Below, in pieces: positions 49,791-60,697 of a stretch of DNA of 64,000 bases. The notes under the pieces were generated by a model. That model was not told the origin of the DNA, made no database searches, and was given only the letters and a program-made list of their open reading frames with translations. How positions within the stretch are numbered: position 1 is the first letter of the stretch; each line of letters opens with the position of its first letter. Location of the stretch: the NCBI GenBank assembly GCA_017871115.1, contig JAFCIZ010000007.1, positions 1,922,001-1,986,000 on the forward strand, in the 5' to 3' direction. Position numbers and translations under genes: made by a program. The stretch comes from Cunninghamella blakesleeana. Lineage: Eukaryota; Mucoromycota; Mucoromycetes; Mucorales; Cunninghamellaceae.

Positions 49791-50464
49791 AAATGTTTAA
49801 CATTAAATATTATTTCATAAATAACGTTATACATATATACTTTTCAGAATTGGTTACTTTTTTATTTCAGTTAAGTAAAGAAAAACGATTAATAATATAA
49901 AATAAAAAGAATATATTAACAACACTTTTTTCTATTATTATTAAATATAGATTCACAATACTAATGATTATAATACAATTTAAAGCGGTTTTTTTATTAT
50001 AAATATATTGTAATTCATTGATTAAATCAGACTCTCATTCAATAGACCTATATTAAAAATGAATGATTCTCACAAAGCGATCCTTGATTAGACTAAAAGT
50101 CTCACAGGCATAAAAAAATAACATTCGGGGTTTAAATGCACTCTACTTTATTTTTATTCTGATAATACTTTATAAAAACTAAAATAAAAAGAATATTTAG
50201 AAAATGATTACAAATGAAATGGCTACAGAGCAAGTGCGTGATCATTTATTTAATCCAAGAGTGGGTCATTCATTGTACAACTTTGCCGATAAAATAACCA
50301 GTTTTGAAATGGCGACATTTTTTACTTGCTTTTTTAATTCTTTTTTACCTTTTTTAATTTAATTTCTCTTCCTCAACTTTTTCTTTTTTTTTTCTTCTTT
50401 GCCTTTTTTTTTTTATTTATTTTTTACTATCATAATATATATATGTAAAAAAAAAAAAAAAAAG
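49791..50464. promoter_or_regulatory. 5' flank of the CDF transporter gene, with a 52-codon open frame
   Basis: Pyrimidine-rich run at about 50330-50420 just before the CDF start. A 52-codon frame at 50204-50362 (starts MITNEMATEQVRDHL) has better complexity than its surroundings. It could be an upstream ORF or a small gene; no homology recognised. Confidence 0.35.
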
Positions 50465-50875
50465 ATGTCTACAACAACAACTACAACCATTACTAAAACA
50501 GACAACTTGGAATTACGACAAGTATCTTTTAGAAGGGGTCATACAACTGCTTTTGAAAACAGTCATAACAAAAATATTAATAATGACAGTAATGAATCTA
50601 TTCAACATCGACATGGCCACCCCTTTCAAGAAGGAGAAGGACCAGAAGGGGAGGATTATGAAATTGGCGATATATATTATAATGACAATGACCCTTTATT
50701 ATTAAAAACAAGTAAAAAAACTGAAGACGATTTGAAACTATTAAAACAAAAAGGTTCTTCTAAAAAAGTAAGACAGTTTTATCGTGATCAAAATGATTTG
50801 ATTGATAGTATCCTTAGCCCTTTAACGCCAATTAATGAAGGTGAACAAGAAAAGCAACTACTTAAGGTATATGCT

Positions 50876-50909
<34 letters not shown>

Positions 50910-52399
50910 GTAGTAGCAATAACATATGTATTTATAAATAGTGATAAATATAGATAAAGAAATGGAGTATTTATTTATATTTGTGTTTATATTTGTGTTG
51001 ATTATAATTCTATTTTCTTTTTTCTATTTATTTATTTATTTTTATTTAGTTAAAAATAGCCATCTACGGATCTGTATTAGCCAACATTTTATTATTTGGC
51101 CTTCAATTAGTAGCTGCTATTACTTCTGGTTCACTATCTATTTTTGCTACTATGGCTGATGCTTTTATGGATTTATTAAGCTCAATGGTTTTAATGGGAG
51201 CAGCAAAATTAGCTACAAAAGTCGATGTTACAAAATATCCTGCTGTAAGAAAAGAGATATGTACAACATAAAATAATAACAAAAAAAAAACCATTTATTT
51301 ATTATATATTGAAAAAAGATAGAAAGAAAAGCTCATTTATAACTTTTTATTTTTCTAATAATAAAAAAAAATAAAATGGATAGGGTAGAGCACGAACGGA
51401 AACAGTTGGTATAATTGTATTTTCATGCTTAATGGGATGTTTAGCACTTTTTTTAATTGTAAATACATAACGATGACAATATTTGTTTATTTATTTTATC
51501 TATAAAAATGGTTGGATGATATTAATATATTTATATATAGATTGAATCTGCACAAAAATTAGGTTCAGGTGGAAGTGAACCCAATCTAAATGGACTTTCT
51601 ATTGCTATGGTAGCCACAGCCTTGGGTATGAAATTGATATTATTTATCTATTGTGTCACCTTATCTCAACACCAAACAGCAAAAGTACTGGCCCAAGATC
51701 ACCAAAATGATTTAATGGTAAATTCTTTAGGTCTAATTACTGGTATTGTTGGAACAAAAATTGCTTCTTGGGTGGACCCAGTTGGTTGTATTATTATTGC
51801 ACTAATTATTCTACAAAGTTGGATACGAACCCTTTGGGGTAATTTCTAATTTAACATACAATACATACACGGCAGACTCAGGTCTGATGTCTCATTATTA
51901 TTATCTATTTATTTATTTTGTTAGAAAATGTTCAATTGGTTGTTGGTAAAAGTGCAAGTGTTGGATTTTTACAACGGGTTACTTATATCGGTAATAGAAA
52001 TAAGAGGAAATAATTAAAGGAAAAATGATTTAAAATTGAGTCAATCAAATACTCACACACAATTCTCTTCTTTTATATATTTATTCTTAAGCATTAACAC
52101 ATCCGGGGGTAGTTCAAGTAGATACCTGCATCGCTTATTACTCTGGAAATAATTTATTAGTTGAAGTTGATATTGTCCTTCCACCTGATATGCCACTTTT
52201 AGAATCCCATGATATCGGTGAAAGTTTACAAATGAAATTAGAAGATTTACCTAATGTTGAAAGGGCTTTTGTACATGTTGATTATGAAACTTCTCATAAA
52301 CCAGAGGTAAATAAAATAAATATAAATAGATAAATAGATGACATATTAATATAAATATTTTATTGTTTATTTTTTATATAGCATCAAAAATCGAAATAA
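50465..52399 (+). CDS. Cation diffusion facilitator (CDF), probable Mn2+ transporter
   Basis: Moves divalent metal out of the cytosol or into an organelle in exchange for protons. Seven exons: 50465-50866, 51050-51244, 51384-51458, 51541-51838, 51925-51990, 52092-52306 and 52382-52399; 422 residues. The N-terminus is a 130-residue cytosolic Thr/His/Asp-rich tail. Six membrane segments are expected, starting at KIAIYGSVLANILLFGLQL. The metal site shows DAFMD in TM2 and DHQND in TM5. Paired DxxxD motifs mark the Mn-CDF group (as in plant MTP8-11), whereas Zn-CDF members have HxxxD. The C-terminal domain (HPGVVQVDTCIAYYSGNNLL, then VEVDIVLPPDMPL, FVHVDYE) is the ferredoxin-like dimer domain. The last exon adds HQKSK. 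I chose the start at 50465 because upstream frame is T-rich with no ATG. Metal preference is inference. Confidence 0.9.
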
Positions 52400-52640
52400 T
52401 TATTTTTGTTTATTGACTACCTTTATATCCTCTTTCTTGATAACAATATAAATAATATACATCGTCGTTTATTAAAATGATATTTAATACCTCGTGAAAC
52501 CAAAAAAAATAAAAAAAAATAACGATATGTAGAATTATTTTTTTTTTGAACACTTTATATTGAAATATAATATATATATATATATATATCAAAAAATGAA
52601 TATAAAATAAAAAGTTTTTTTGCTTTGTTATATCTAAAAA
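52400..52640. other. 3' flank of the CDF gene
   Basis: A/T-rich with a TA microsatellite at about 52570-52588. No gene seen. Confidence 0.45.
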
Positions 52641-53670
52641 TAAAATATTATCATTCTGATTACTTTTTTTTTCATTTTAGTTATTTTATTTTTCTTTAAA
52701 AAAAAAGGATAACGGGGATGGACGAGGGAAGGGAAAAAAAATAAATTAATTAATTTTTTTTCTTCTTATATCTATTACTAAATTATTAAAGATACATATA
52801 TATTGAAGAAAAATTATAATATATGAAAAGTAAAAACTTTTTTTTTTTTTTTTTTACTTTTTCTACGTTTAAAGATCAAATGATAGTATTTTGATCACCT
52901 TCTTTTATTTTGATTTTTATTATGATTTTTAAGGCTGAACGGAGGAGAGAAAAAAATATCTTGTATTTTTTTTCTTATTACTAACTTATTAAATATATAT
53001 AACTCGAAAAAAAGAGGATAATAATTATACAAAATAATAATAATAATTCAACAAATATATTTTCCTTTCATTATATTTAAAGATAAAATAATATAAGCTA
53101 GATCACTTTTTCTTTATTATTATTATTTCAACTATTTAAAAAAAAAATAGAAAGGCTGAGGAAAATTTTTTTTTCTTTACTTTTTTTCTTTATTTCATAC
53201 TATATTAACTTGAAATAACTTGAAAAATAAATAATAAGCGATTAAATATCTTTTTTCTATTACTATTATTATTAAAAAAAAGCATATATTTTCGTTATAA
53301 ACAAAGTAAATTGGGATTATTTTAATTACCATCTTACTTTTGATCATTTTTTTTATTTACTTTTTTAAAAAAGTAAACAGACTAGGGGAAGAAAATAAAA
53401 ATAATCTTTTTTTTAAAATTTTTACTTTCTATTAACTTGTTAACGATATACAACTCGAAAACAGCAAGTAAATAAGTAGAATTCTGGCATTTAAGTACTG
53501 CTTGATTGTATTCAGTCTAATATTATACCATTAACTTGGATCACCTTTTTATTTTATTTTTTAAAAAAAGTGAAAAATGAATAAACAAACGAGGGAAAAA
53601 AATTAATACTTTTTTCTTCTTCTTTTTCCATATTTTATATTGAATTGTAAGGTATTAATCGAAAATGCAA
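52641..53670. repeat. Diverged tandem array, about five units of 200-240 bp
   Basis: Units share an ordered set of landmarks. First GATCAC followed by a T-rich run (52893, 53101, 53342, 53539; degenerate at ~52657). Then an A-tract and a purine block (GACGAGGGAAGGG ~52722; GGAGGAGAG ~52941; CTGAGGAAAA ~53157; AGGGGAAGAAAA ~53384; ACGAGGGAAAA ~53588). Next a T/C run, then AACTCGAAAA or a variant (~53000, ~53218, ~53451, ~53654). Spacing of the GATCA landmarks is 208, 241 and 197 bp. No coding potential. Divergence is high, so exact borders are uncertain. Confidence 0.5.
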
Positions 53671-54511
53671 ATAAATCTTTCCTTCTCTCCATTTTTTTTA
53701 GCACGTATTCTAGTATTCTATTCAAAATAAAATGATATTAATGCTTTTATTCTTTTTTTATTCAATAAAATAATAAAAAAAAATGAAATGATAAAGAAAA
53801 AAAAATTCTTTCTTTTTTCGACGATAAAAAAATCAAGAAAAAATGAAAAACCAAATGATACTTTATAAGAATGTAATACTTTGAGTAATATGAATAACAA
53901 AGTACATGATATTTTGCCTTATTTTATTATTATAATAAACAACCTCATTCATTATTAACAAAAGTATATACGATAATAAAAAAAGAATTGAAATGAATAT
54001 TACGTATTCAATGAGAAAAAAAAAAGATTCCTTTTTTTTTAATTAAATTAATAAAAAAACAAAACCAAATAAATATGAGAATGAAGATGGCTTGATTACA
54101 TAGAAAACTCTCTCTCTTCTTTTGCTATGTTTACCATAGTATGAACAGTAATAAAACAAAAAAAAAAGTCAAACGGGTTTTAATAAAGAAAATCATAATT
54201 TTCTTTTTTTTTTATTTTTTTATTTTAAAAAAACTAATTTAAAAATAAAATGATATATAATCATACTCTTGCCAAATTAGGAGCAAGGATATGCTTCTCT
54301 CTCTCATTTTTTTATTCAAGCACGTATTCTTATTGGTGAAATATCAGGTTGGACAAAAAAAATAGCGGATTATAAAATTATCACAGACTATAATTTTTTC
54401 AAATTTTATTTTTTCGCTCTTCTTTTTCTTTTTCCTTTTTCTTTTTTATTTAAAAAATAAAAACTATTCTTTTTTTTCATCTTATTTTATTCTAATTGCA
54501 TATTATTACTA
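53671..54511. promoter_or_regulatory. 5' flank of histone H1
   Basis: A/T-rich; long pyrimidine tract at about 54394-54510 directly before the H1 start. CTCTCTCTCATT at about 54296-54307. No further gene seen. Confidence 0.4.
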
Positions 54512-55765
54512 ATGGCTACTACTGCTGCTCCCGCTACTCCTGCTAAAAAAGCTGCCGCTAAGAAACCTGATCACCCTTCTGTAAGTTTATATTTCATTCA
54601 TTTATAATTCCTTTTTTCATTTTAAGATGAAAAAAAAAAAATCGATAAAAAAAATTTACTTTAATTTTTATTGATACATTATTCTTTTGCTTTTCCCATT
54701 TCTTTATCATAAATAATGTCTATAGTATGAAAACATGATCAAAGGTAAAATAAATATATATATTATACATTGCTGCTATACATTTATATATAAAAAAAAG
54801 AATAATTGATTCGGGGATATTCATTAATATTAATTTTTATTTTTTTTTTAAATTTTTTTTTTAGCTGCCATCCTTGCTTTGAAGGAACGCAAGGGTAGCT
54901 CTCGTCCTGCTATCAAGAACTATATCTTAGCCAACTACTCTGTTACTCGTGGTTCTCACTTTGATACTCAAATCTCTGCTGCTATCAAACGCGGTTCCAC
55001 TAAGGGTATCTTTGCTCTTCCTAAAGGTAAGAAAGAAATTCATTAAAAAAAAATAAACAAAACAAAAAAAAATTTTTACAGCTCCCTTTCAAAAAAAAAA
55101 ATAACAAAAAATACTATAATCATCATCACGATTATTATTATTATTATTTATCATTTATATTACATATATACTTGATAAAAATGATATTAATTATCATGAT
55201 TTCGTTTGGTGACGACGATCATTGTTTATTACATATATTAAACTATATCGTTGGAAAGGGGATTGAAAAAATAAAAAATAAAAAACAGGGAGCAAAAAAA
55301 AAAATAATAATAATAAAAAAAGGGAGAAGTTATAAAAAGTGGTGAAGGATGATAGTTAATAATAAACGATTCTATTCTATTTTATTTTAAATATGTATAG
55401 GTCCTTCCGGTACCGTCAAATTAGTTAAGCCTGAAAAGAAGCCTGCTGAAGAAAAGAAGAAGGCTCCTGCCAAGAAGGCCGCTACCAAGAAGGCTGCTGC
55501 CACCAAGAAGGCTGCTGCTAAAAAGGCTACTACTACCAAGAAGGCTGCCACTACCAAGAAGGCTGCTGCCACCAAGAAGGCTACCACTACCAAAGCTGCT
55601 GCTGGTACCAAGAAGACTGCTGCCGCTGCTGCTCCTAAAAAGAAAGCCCCTACTAAGAAATCTACTACCTCCAAGGAAAATGTAAAAGCTCCTGCTAAAA
55701 AGGCCGCTGCTTCAACTACTAAACGTGCTTCTTCTACAAAGAAGGCTGCTGCCACCAAGGCTTAA
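54512..55765 (+). CDS. Linker histone H1
   Basis: Nucleosome-linker binding histone. Four exons: 54512-54580, 54726-54744 (19 nt), 54865-55026 and 55401-55765; about 204 residues. The winged-helix globular domain starts at HPSYENMIKAAILALKERKG and continues SSRPAIKNYILANY, then RGSHFDTQISAAIKRGSTKG and IFALPKGPSGTVKL. This is the H15 domain, complete. The C-terminal tail is a Lys/Ala/Pro array (TKKAAATKKAAAKKATTTKK type), as usual for DNA-compacting H1. Codon bias is extreme (AAG, GCT, ACC), consistent with high expression, and GC is much higher than nearby. A long open frame on the opposite strand over exon 4 is only a by-product of GCT/AAG repeats. Presence of introns, including a tiny exon 2, is a departure from animal intronless H1 genes. 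Confidence 0.95.
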
Positions 55766-56692
55766 AAAAATATTATAATAATCATTAATAATAATAATAA
55801 TCCAAACCATTATATATAAAAAAAAGAAGCTTTTATCCTATCACTTTTTTTTTTATTTCTTTTCTTTCTAGGGCATATATATATATTTTCTTTTTCATTT
55901 TATCCTTTTTATTTTATTTTTCATTAATCTTTATTATCTTATTCTATTTCTTTTTTATATTATCTTTTTTTTTAAATAGTAAATATATAAATTATATATA
56001 TATATATATATATCCTTTCATATTTTTCATCATTTCCTTTATTTTATTTATCTTTTACTCTCTATTTTTTTTTTAAAAAAAAAAATTCATTCAATGAAAT
56101 AAAATGATAATCAATTCCATTTTGCTTATTTCATTTTTTCTTTTTTTAAAAAAAGGTATGTAAATAAAACTTTATAATCATCTCGATATATTATTTTTAT
56201 TTTTTTAAGGAACGAAATAATTGCATTATTTCAGTTTGTTACACTGTTATTATTTATTACTATTATTTCTTAAAAAAAACAATAACAATAAAAAATAATA
56301 TAATAACTTACTAATTAATATTGATTATGAAATAATCAAACCACGTTTTTTTTATCATTTCATTATTATGATCTCGCTTAGTTTTTTTTACACGCGTAAC
56401 TTTTTTTTATGTCACGGTGGATCATTTCACGATAAAAAAAAAATTTAAGTCAAACGGCGTTTTAATCTTATTCTATCAAAAAAAATTTAAAATGTTTAAG
56501 CGCGATTTCCTTTTAAATTTTTTTTTTGCATATCAATCTAAATTTTTCGCGCCGTCTTAAAAAAAAAAGTTACGTGATGAAAAAACTTGCTCCTCTAATT
56601 TATCATTATGCATTTCTTTTCTTTTCCTTTTATTTTATATTTTTTTATTACTTTTTGTTATACCCTTTTTCCTCCTTCTACTATAGGGAGAT
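55766..56692. promoter_or_regulatory. H1 3' flank and promoter region with MCB- and E2F-like sites
   Basis: An MCB/MluI box ACGCGT lies at 56392-56397 and an E2F-type TTTTTCGCGCC at 56543-56553, with AAGCGCGATTT between them (about 56499-56509). In fungi and animals such sites mark G1/S-regulated genes. They lie 140-300 bp upstream of the small secreted-protein gene on the plus strand. TA microsatellites occur near 55996-56013. Confidence 0.45.
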
Positions 56693-57012
56693 ATGATGCT
56701 TATATTTAAACTTTTTGAATATTTCTTATTATTAAGTGTAGCATATACTTTTGTAAATGGACGATACTGCACAATTGAAGAAAAGAGCTTTGTCAGAAGC
56801 CCTTAGAAATGTATAACAAGGAAAAAAATGTTACTAATAAATTAATTGAATGTTTTATGTTTGATAGCACATTTACAAATAGATTAGAATGCTTATATGT
56901 TCAGGCAATTTGTAATGATCTTGCTCTCCAAAAGTACATGTATAAAAATTGCTTACCAGATACAATCAGTTGTATAGATAATGAACAACTAGAATGTAGG
57001 GTTACAAAATGA
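56693..57012 (+). CDS. Small secreted six-Cys protein (44-nt intron or frameshift)
   Basis: Codons 1-20 (56693-56752) make a good signal peptide, MMLIFKLFEYFLLLSVAYTF. Without splicing the frame hits TAG at 56804. A 44-nt GT-AG intron (56753-56796, GTAAAT ... GTCAG) joins in phase 0 to the frame ending at 57012, giving 91 residues. The mature part has six Cys at 39, 52, 59, 72, 79 and 87 (blocks LIECFMF, RLECLYVQAIC, KNCLPDTISC, LEC), so three disulfides are possible. The spacing differs from the saposin pattern of the gene at 41819. The alternative is a frameshifted gene, since the inferred intron is shorter than the others here. No family is recognised; a role as an effector, hydrolase cofactor or other secreted factor would be guesswork. 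MCB and E2F-like sites lie upstream. Confidence 0.55.
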
Positions 57013-57251
57013 TTCTAAATCGATAAAAATAATGATATAAAAAATAAAATGACAATATATATAAAAAAAATGCTTTTTGTTTATATAAAAAAAGTCTTGG
57101 GTTAAAAATAGATTATTTCCTATTTTTCATTATTGTTGTTCATTATTGACAGTTTATTCCCAAAAAAAAATAAAAAAACATAAATATAAATATAAATTAT
57201 ATATAATGGATATTGAGACAATCGAATAGTAATAATAATAACCGCACACAA

Positions 57252-57294
<43 letters not shown>

Positions 57295-57337
57295 CTTTTA
57301 CATATAAACAATCAAACAATCTATCTTAATTTTTATT
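57013..57337. other. Convergent 3' flanks
   Basis: A/T-rich with CA and TA microsatellites at 57244-57292. No gene seen. Confidence 0.5.
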
Positions 57338-58654
57338 TTATTTAGTTAAAGTAGAAATAGTACCATCATTTTCACCAAAGTAAGCAATTTCGGCCATTTG
57401 ACAGAATAATCCAACTTCATAAACGCCAGTTAATAATTTAATTTCTTGTAAAAGTTGAGATGGTTGATCAATAGGACCAAAATGACAATCAATAACAAAA
57501 TTACCATTATCAGTAACAACGGGTCCAGCTTTGTTGATAGCCTAAAAACATACAATATAAATATAAAACATCATCAATCAATATATTTTTTTTAAAAAGT
57601 TTTCCTTTTTTTGCTAATATTACCATGCGGAGGGTTGTGCTGAGAGGTTTTAAGGATAATTTAGACTCGAGAGATTTTATGACCATTTTATATGCCATAG
57701 GGACAACTTCAATTGGCACACCTTTAGTCCACTATTTATTTATTTATTTTTAAAAAAAAATGGCAAACACAAAGATTAGGTTGAAATTCGTTTTGTACAT
57801 TTTTTTATGCATTTCACTTAATTTATATTCTTTTTCTTTATCCGCCTCATTTATATATCCCTCTTCATCTATATTTATATGTAATTCTCTTTTATGCATT
57901 TCTCTTTCTTTATTATTTTCTTTCCTCACTGTTTATCCCTAACCTACCTTTATCCCTATCTTTATCTTTCATATCTTTTTTTTTTCATTCTCTCTTTCAT
58001 CGTTAATATATATATATATATATTATTGATATTTACCTGTACACCAAGTTTGTCAGACTTTTTACGATAATCTTTTATAAATAAAAAAGAAAAGGAAAAA
58101 CATCACGTTAACAATGATGATCCATGTTATAATACAATGCTGATCCCCGTTATTCATTTTTTCACTCTTATGTTTAATTACCAGCAACAATAACGAATTT
58201 TTTTGCAGATTCAGCAACAACTTTTTCTTGGAATTGACAAGCACCACCACCTTTAATAACATTTAAAGTAGGATCAACTTCATCAGCACCATCAATAGTG
58301 ACATCAATTTCAGGGTATCTATCATGAAATGAATAGTTGTATATATATATATAAATATACACGTATCTCTTTACCATTTCTTTTTGTAAGACCCTTATAT
58401 TATATATATACTTACTGTTCAATACTACCAAGAGTTAAACCACCATCAATAATTAATAATTTACTTTGAAAACTAGTAGGGATATAAACAAGGTGTTTTA
58501 ATTCAGGCTTTTGTAAAATACGTTCGACCACATAAACAACAGTAGAACCTGATCCAATACCAATGACTTTATGTTCAGGTGTAATATGATCATCCACAGC
58601 TTTATAAGCAGCTAACTTTTTACCGAGCTCAATAGGATCAGACATGACTAACAT
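57338..58654 (-). CDS. RKI1: Ribose-5-phosphate isomerase A
   Basis: Interconverts ribose-5-phosphate and ribulose-5-phosphate in the non-oxidative pentose-phosphate pathway. Five exons: 58654-58416, 58318-58182, 58071-58037 (35 nt), 57731-57624 and 57541-57338; 240 residues from the first ATG (58654). A second in-frame ATG three codons later (58645) is as likely a start. Family motifs are in order: [14 protein letters not shown] (phosphate binding), [20 protein letters not shown] with the catalytic acidic residues, [15 protein letters not shown] (active-site Lys), [11 protein letters not shown] and [16 protein letters not shown]. It ends with [13 protein letters not shown]. Size and motifs match RpiA and yeast Rki1. 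The third exon is invisible as an open frame. A GC patch CCCCGCAC lies about 90 bp upstream (58745-58752). Confidence 0.96.
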
Positions 58655-58921
58655 TGATTTATATAATATTAATAATAAAGGATTTGAAAAAGTAAAAAAG
58701 AAAAGTTTTTTTAAAAAAAAAAAAAGTACCCTTGTTTTTCAACTACCCCGCACGGAATTTAAAATAGCTTATTTTTTTGATCCATAGTAATAAAAAAAAT
58801 GAACTATTTTAGCTATTCTAATAAATTATATATATAAAAATTGATATAATAACAATCTACTTTAATTTTCATTTTTTTTAACTATATAAAATAAAAAATG
58901 ATCAACAATTTCTCATTCATT

Positions 58922-58958
<37 letters not shown>

Positions 58959-60697
58959 ATGTATATATGTATATATAAATACTATTCATATTATTTTTCT
59001 TCCTATCTTTTATTGAAATAAGAAAAAAATAATAGTTTATAAAAAACATTGTTATTTTTCTTATATAGACTTGAAGAAAAAAATTCGGGTCGGAAATTGA
59101 AAAAGATAACAGTTTGATATCGATATCTTTACCTTTTTTTCCCTATCTTTTTGTCTTATATTTTTTTCATTCTTATTTAAAAAAAAATATTTATACTCTT
59201 TTCTTTTCTTTTTTCTTTCCTTACTCTTTACTTTTTTTTTTTTCTTTACATTTTTATTTTTCTCTTTATACTATTTATTGTTTTTATTTTATCCATTTTT
59301 AAAAGCTAACACAATAATGTCATAATGAACTATAAAATAAGCTTACTAAGGAGTTATAAACATACACTTGATTAAATAATAATAATAATACTAAATGACG
59401 AGTGATAAACCATACATCATAAAAAAAAAAATTAAAGTTATATACATATATATATATTAATGAAGTAATAGAAATGATAAAATAATATATCACTCTGATG
59501 TATATATAAAACATATTTAAACAACGATATTCAACCTGGACAGATAATTATGACGACAGTTCTTTGGGAAAAATAATCATCCTTTAAAAAATCTCACCAT
59601 TTTTTTTTTTTTTCATAAACAACTCGCCCCAACTTTTTTCAAGTATTATTATTATTATCGTCATTATAATTTACAAAATGAATACACTTGTTCACAGAAT
59701 AACCACTTTTTTATTCTCCTCCACCATCCCTTAAAAAGACAACAATTTTTTTTTACTAATGGATTGGTATAAGGTGATCATTTTCCATGTACTTTATTAA
59801 TAAATGATGCATGGCCTCGTTTTTTCAATCATTCTTATTAATGATGTCATCTCATATCTTTTTTTATCGGAGATTACTATTTAAAAATATCACTTAATTA
59901 TTTTTACATTTCATGAATAAACCGAGGAAAAAGTGAAGTAGATCCTTTTTATTAGTTTTTATTAAAATAGATATATAACGAGAAGGATATGATATAAAAT
60001 AAGGAAAGAAGTAATGTTTATTGAAGCTGTACTTGAGAAAAATAGAATTGTAAATAAAAAATCACGAGATGATTTATTTATTTTTATTTACATCATGTAA
60101 TGCAATGAAACAAATATAAAGTTTATTATAAATGAAGTAACGACAAGAACGATGGCGGGCCATGTATTTTTTATTAATGAAACCTCGTCTTAAAATTATT
60201 GTTAAACAAAAGAATTATTATATTTCATTATTGATTTCCCCCACTTTTTTTTTTTTTTCATCATCGTTCAATTAAAAACGGAGAATGAATGATGGTGGGA
60301 AAATAGTTTATTGAAACATAATTCATAGTATTTATATTTTATTAAAAAAGAGAAAAAGAAATATTATTATTGTTTTGTACCAAGTTATTGAAAAATATTA
60401 AGTATATCTTTTAAATAAAAGAAGGTTCTTCTATTTGTTCTAAAAAAAAAAGTGGTAACCCAGGCATTTTATGTCCACTTAGGTTTAACTAAAAAAAAAA
60501 AAGATTTTATTATCCAATCAAATGATTTTATCACATCGACCCTTTTTTTTTTTTTAAAATGACGATGATTTTTTTTTAAAAGCCCGTTGAGTTTATAAAA
60601 ATTCTCCCTTTTAAAAAAAAAAGTTTTTAATTTTTCTTTTTCTTCTTTTAATAATCTATTTTTTTTTTTATTAATCAATTCACATAACTAATTAACT
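58655..60697. promoter_or_regulatory. Divergent region between RKI1 and the RRM gene; possible direct repeat
   Basis: No gene seen. An imperfect direct repeat with CCATGTA, TTTATTAAT and CCTCG occurs at 59785-59818 and about 60160-60187. CCCCAACTTTTTT and CCCCCACTTTTTT stretches also recur (about 59625-59640 and 60238-60258). A CCAAT sequence (TCCAATCAAA) is at about 60513-60522, and GCCCGTTGAG at 60592-60601, about 100 bp before the RRM start. Confidence 0.4.

Noticed and set aside
50204..50362. 52-codon frame upstream of the CDF gene
   Set aside because: Complexity is better than background but too short, with no homology or splice support; kept only as a note in the flank entry.
55387..55758. 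Antisense open frame of 123 residues over histone H1 exon 4
   Set aside because: It is rich in Ala/Val/Phe only because the sense strand is GCT/AAG repeats; the sense protein is a clear H1 tail.
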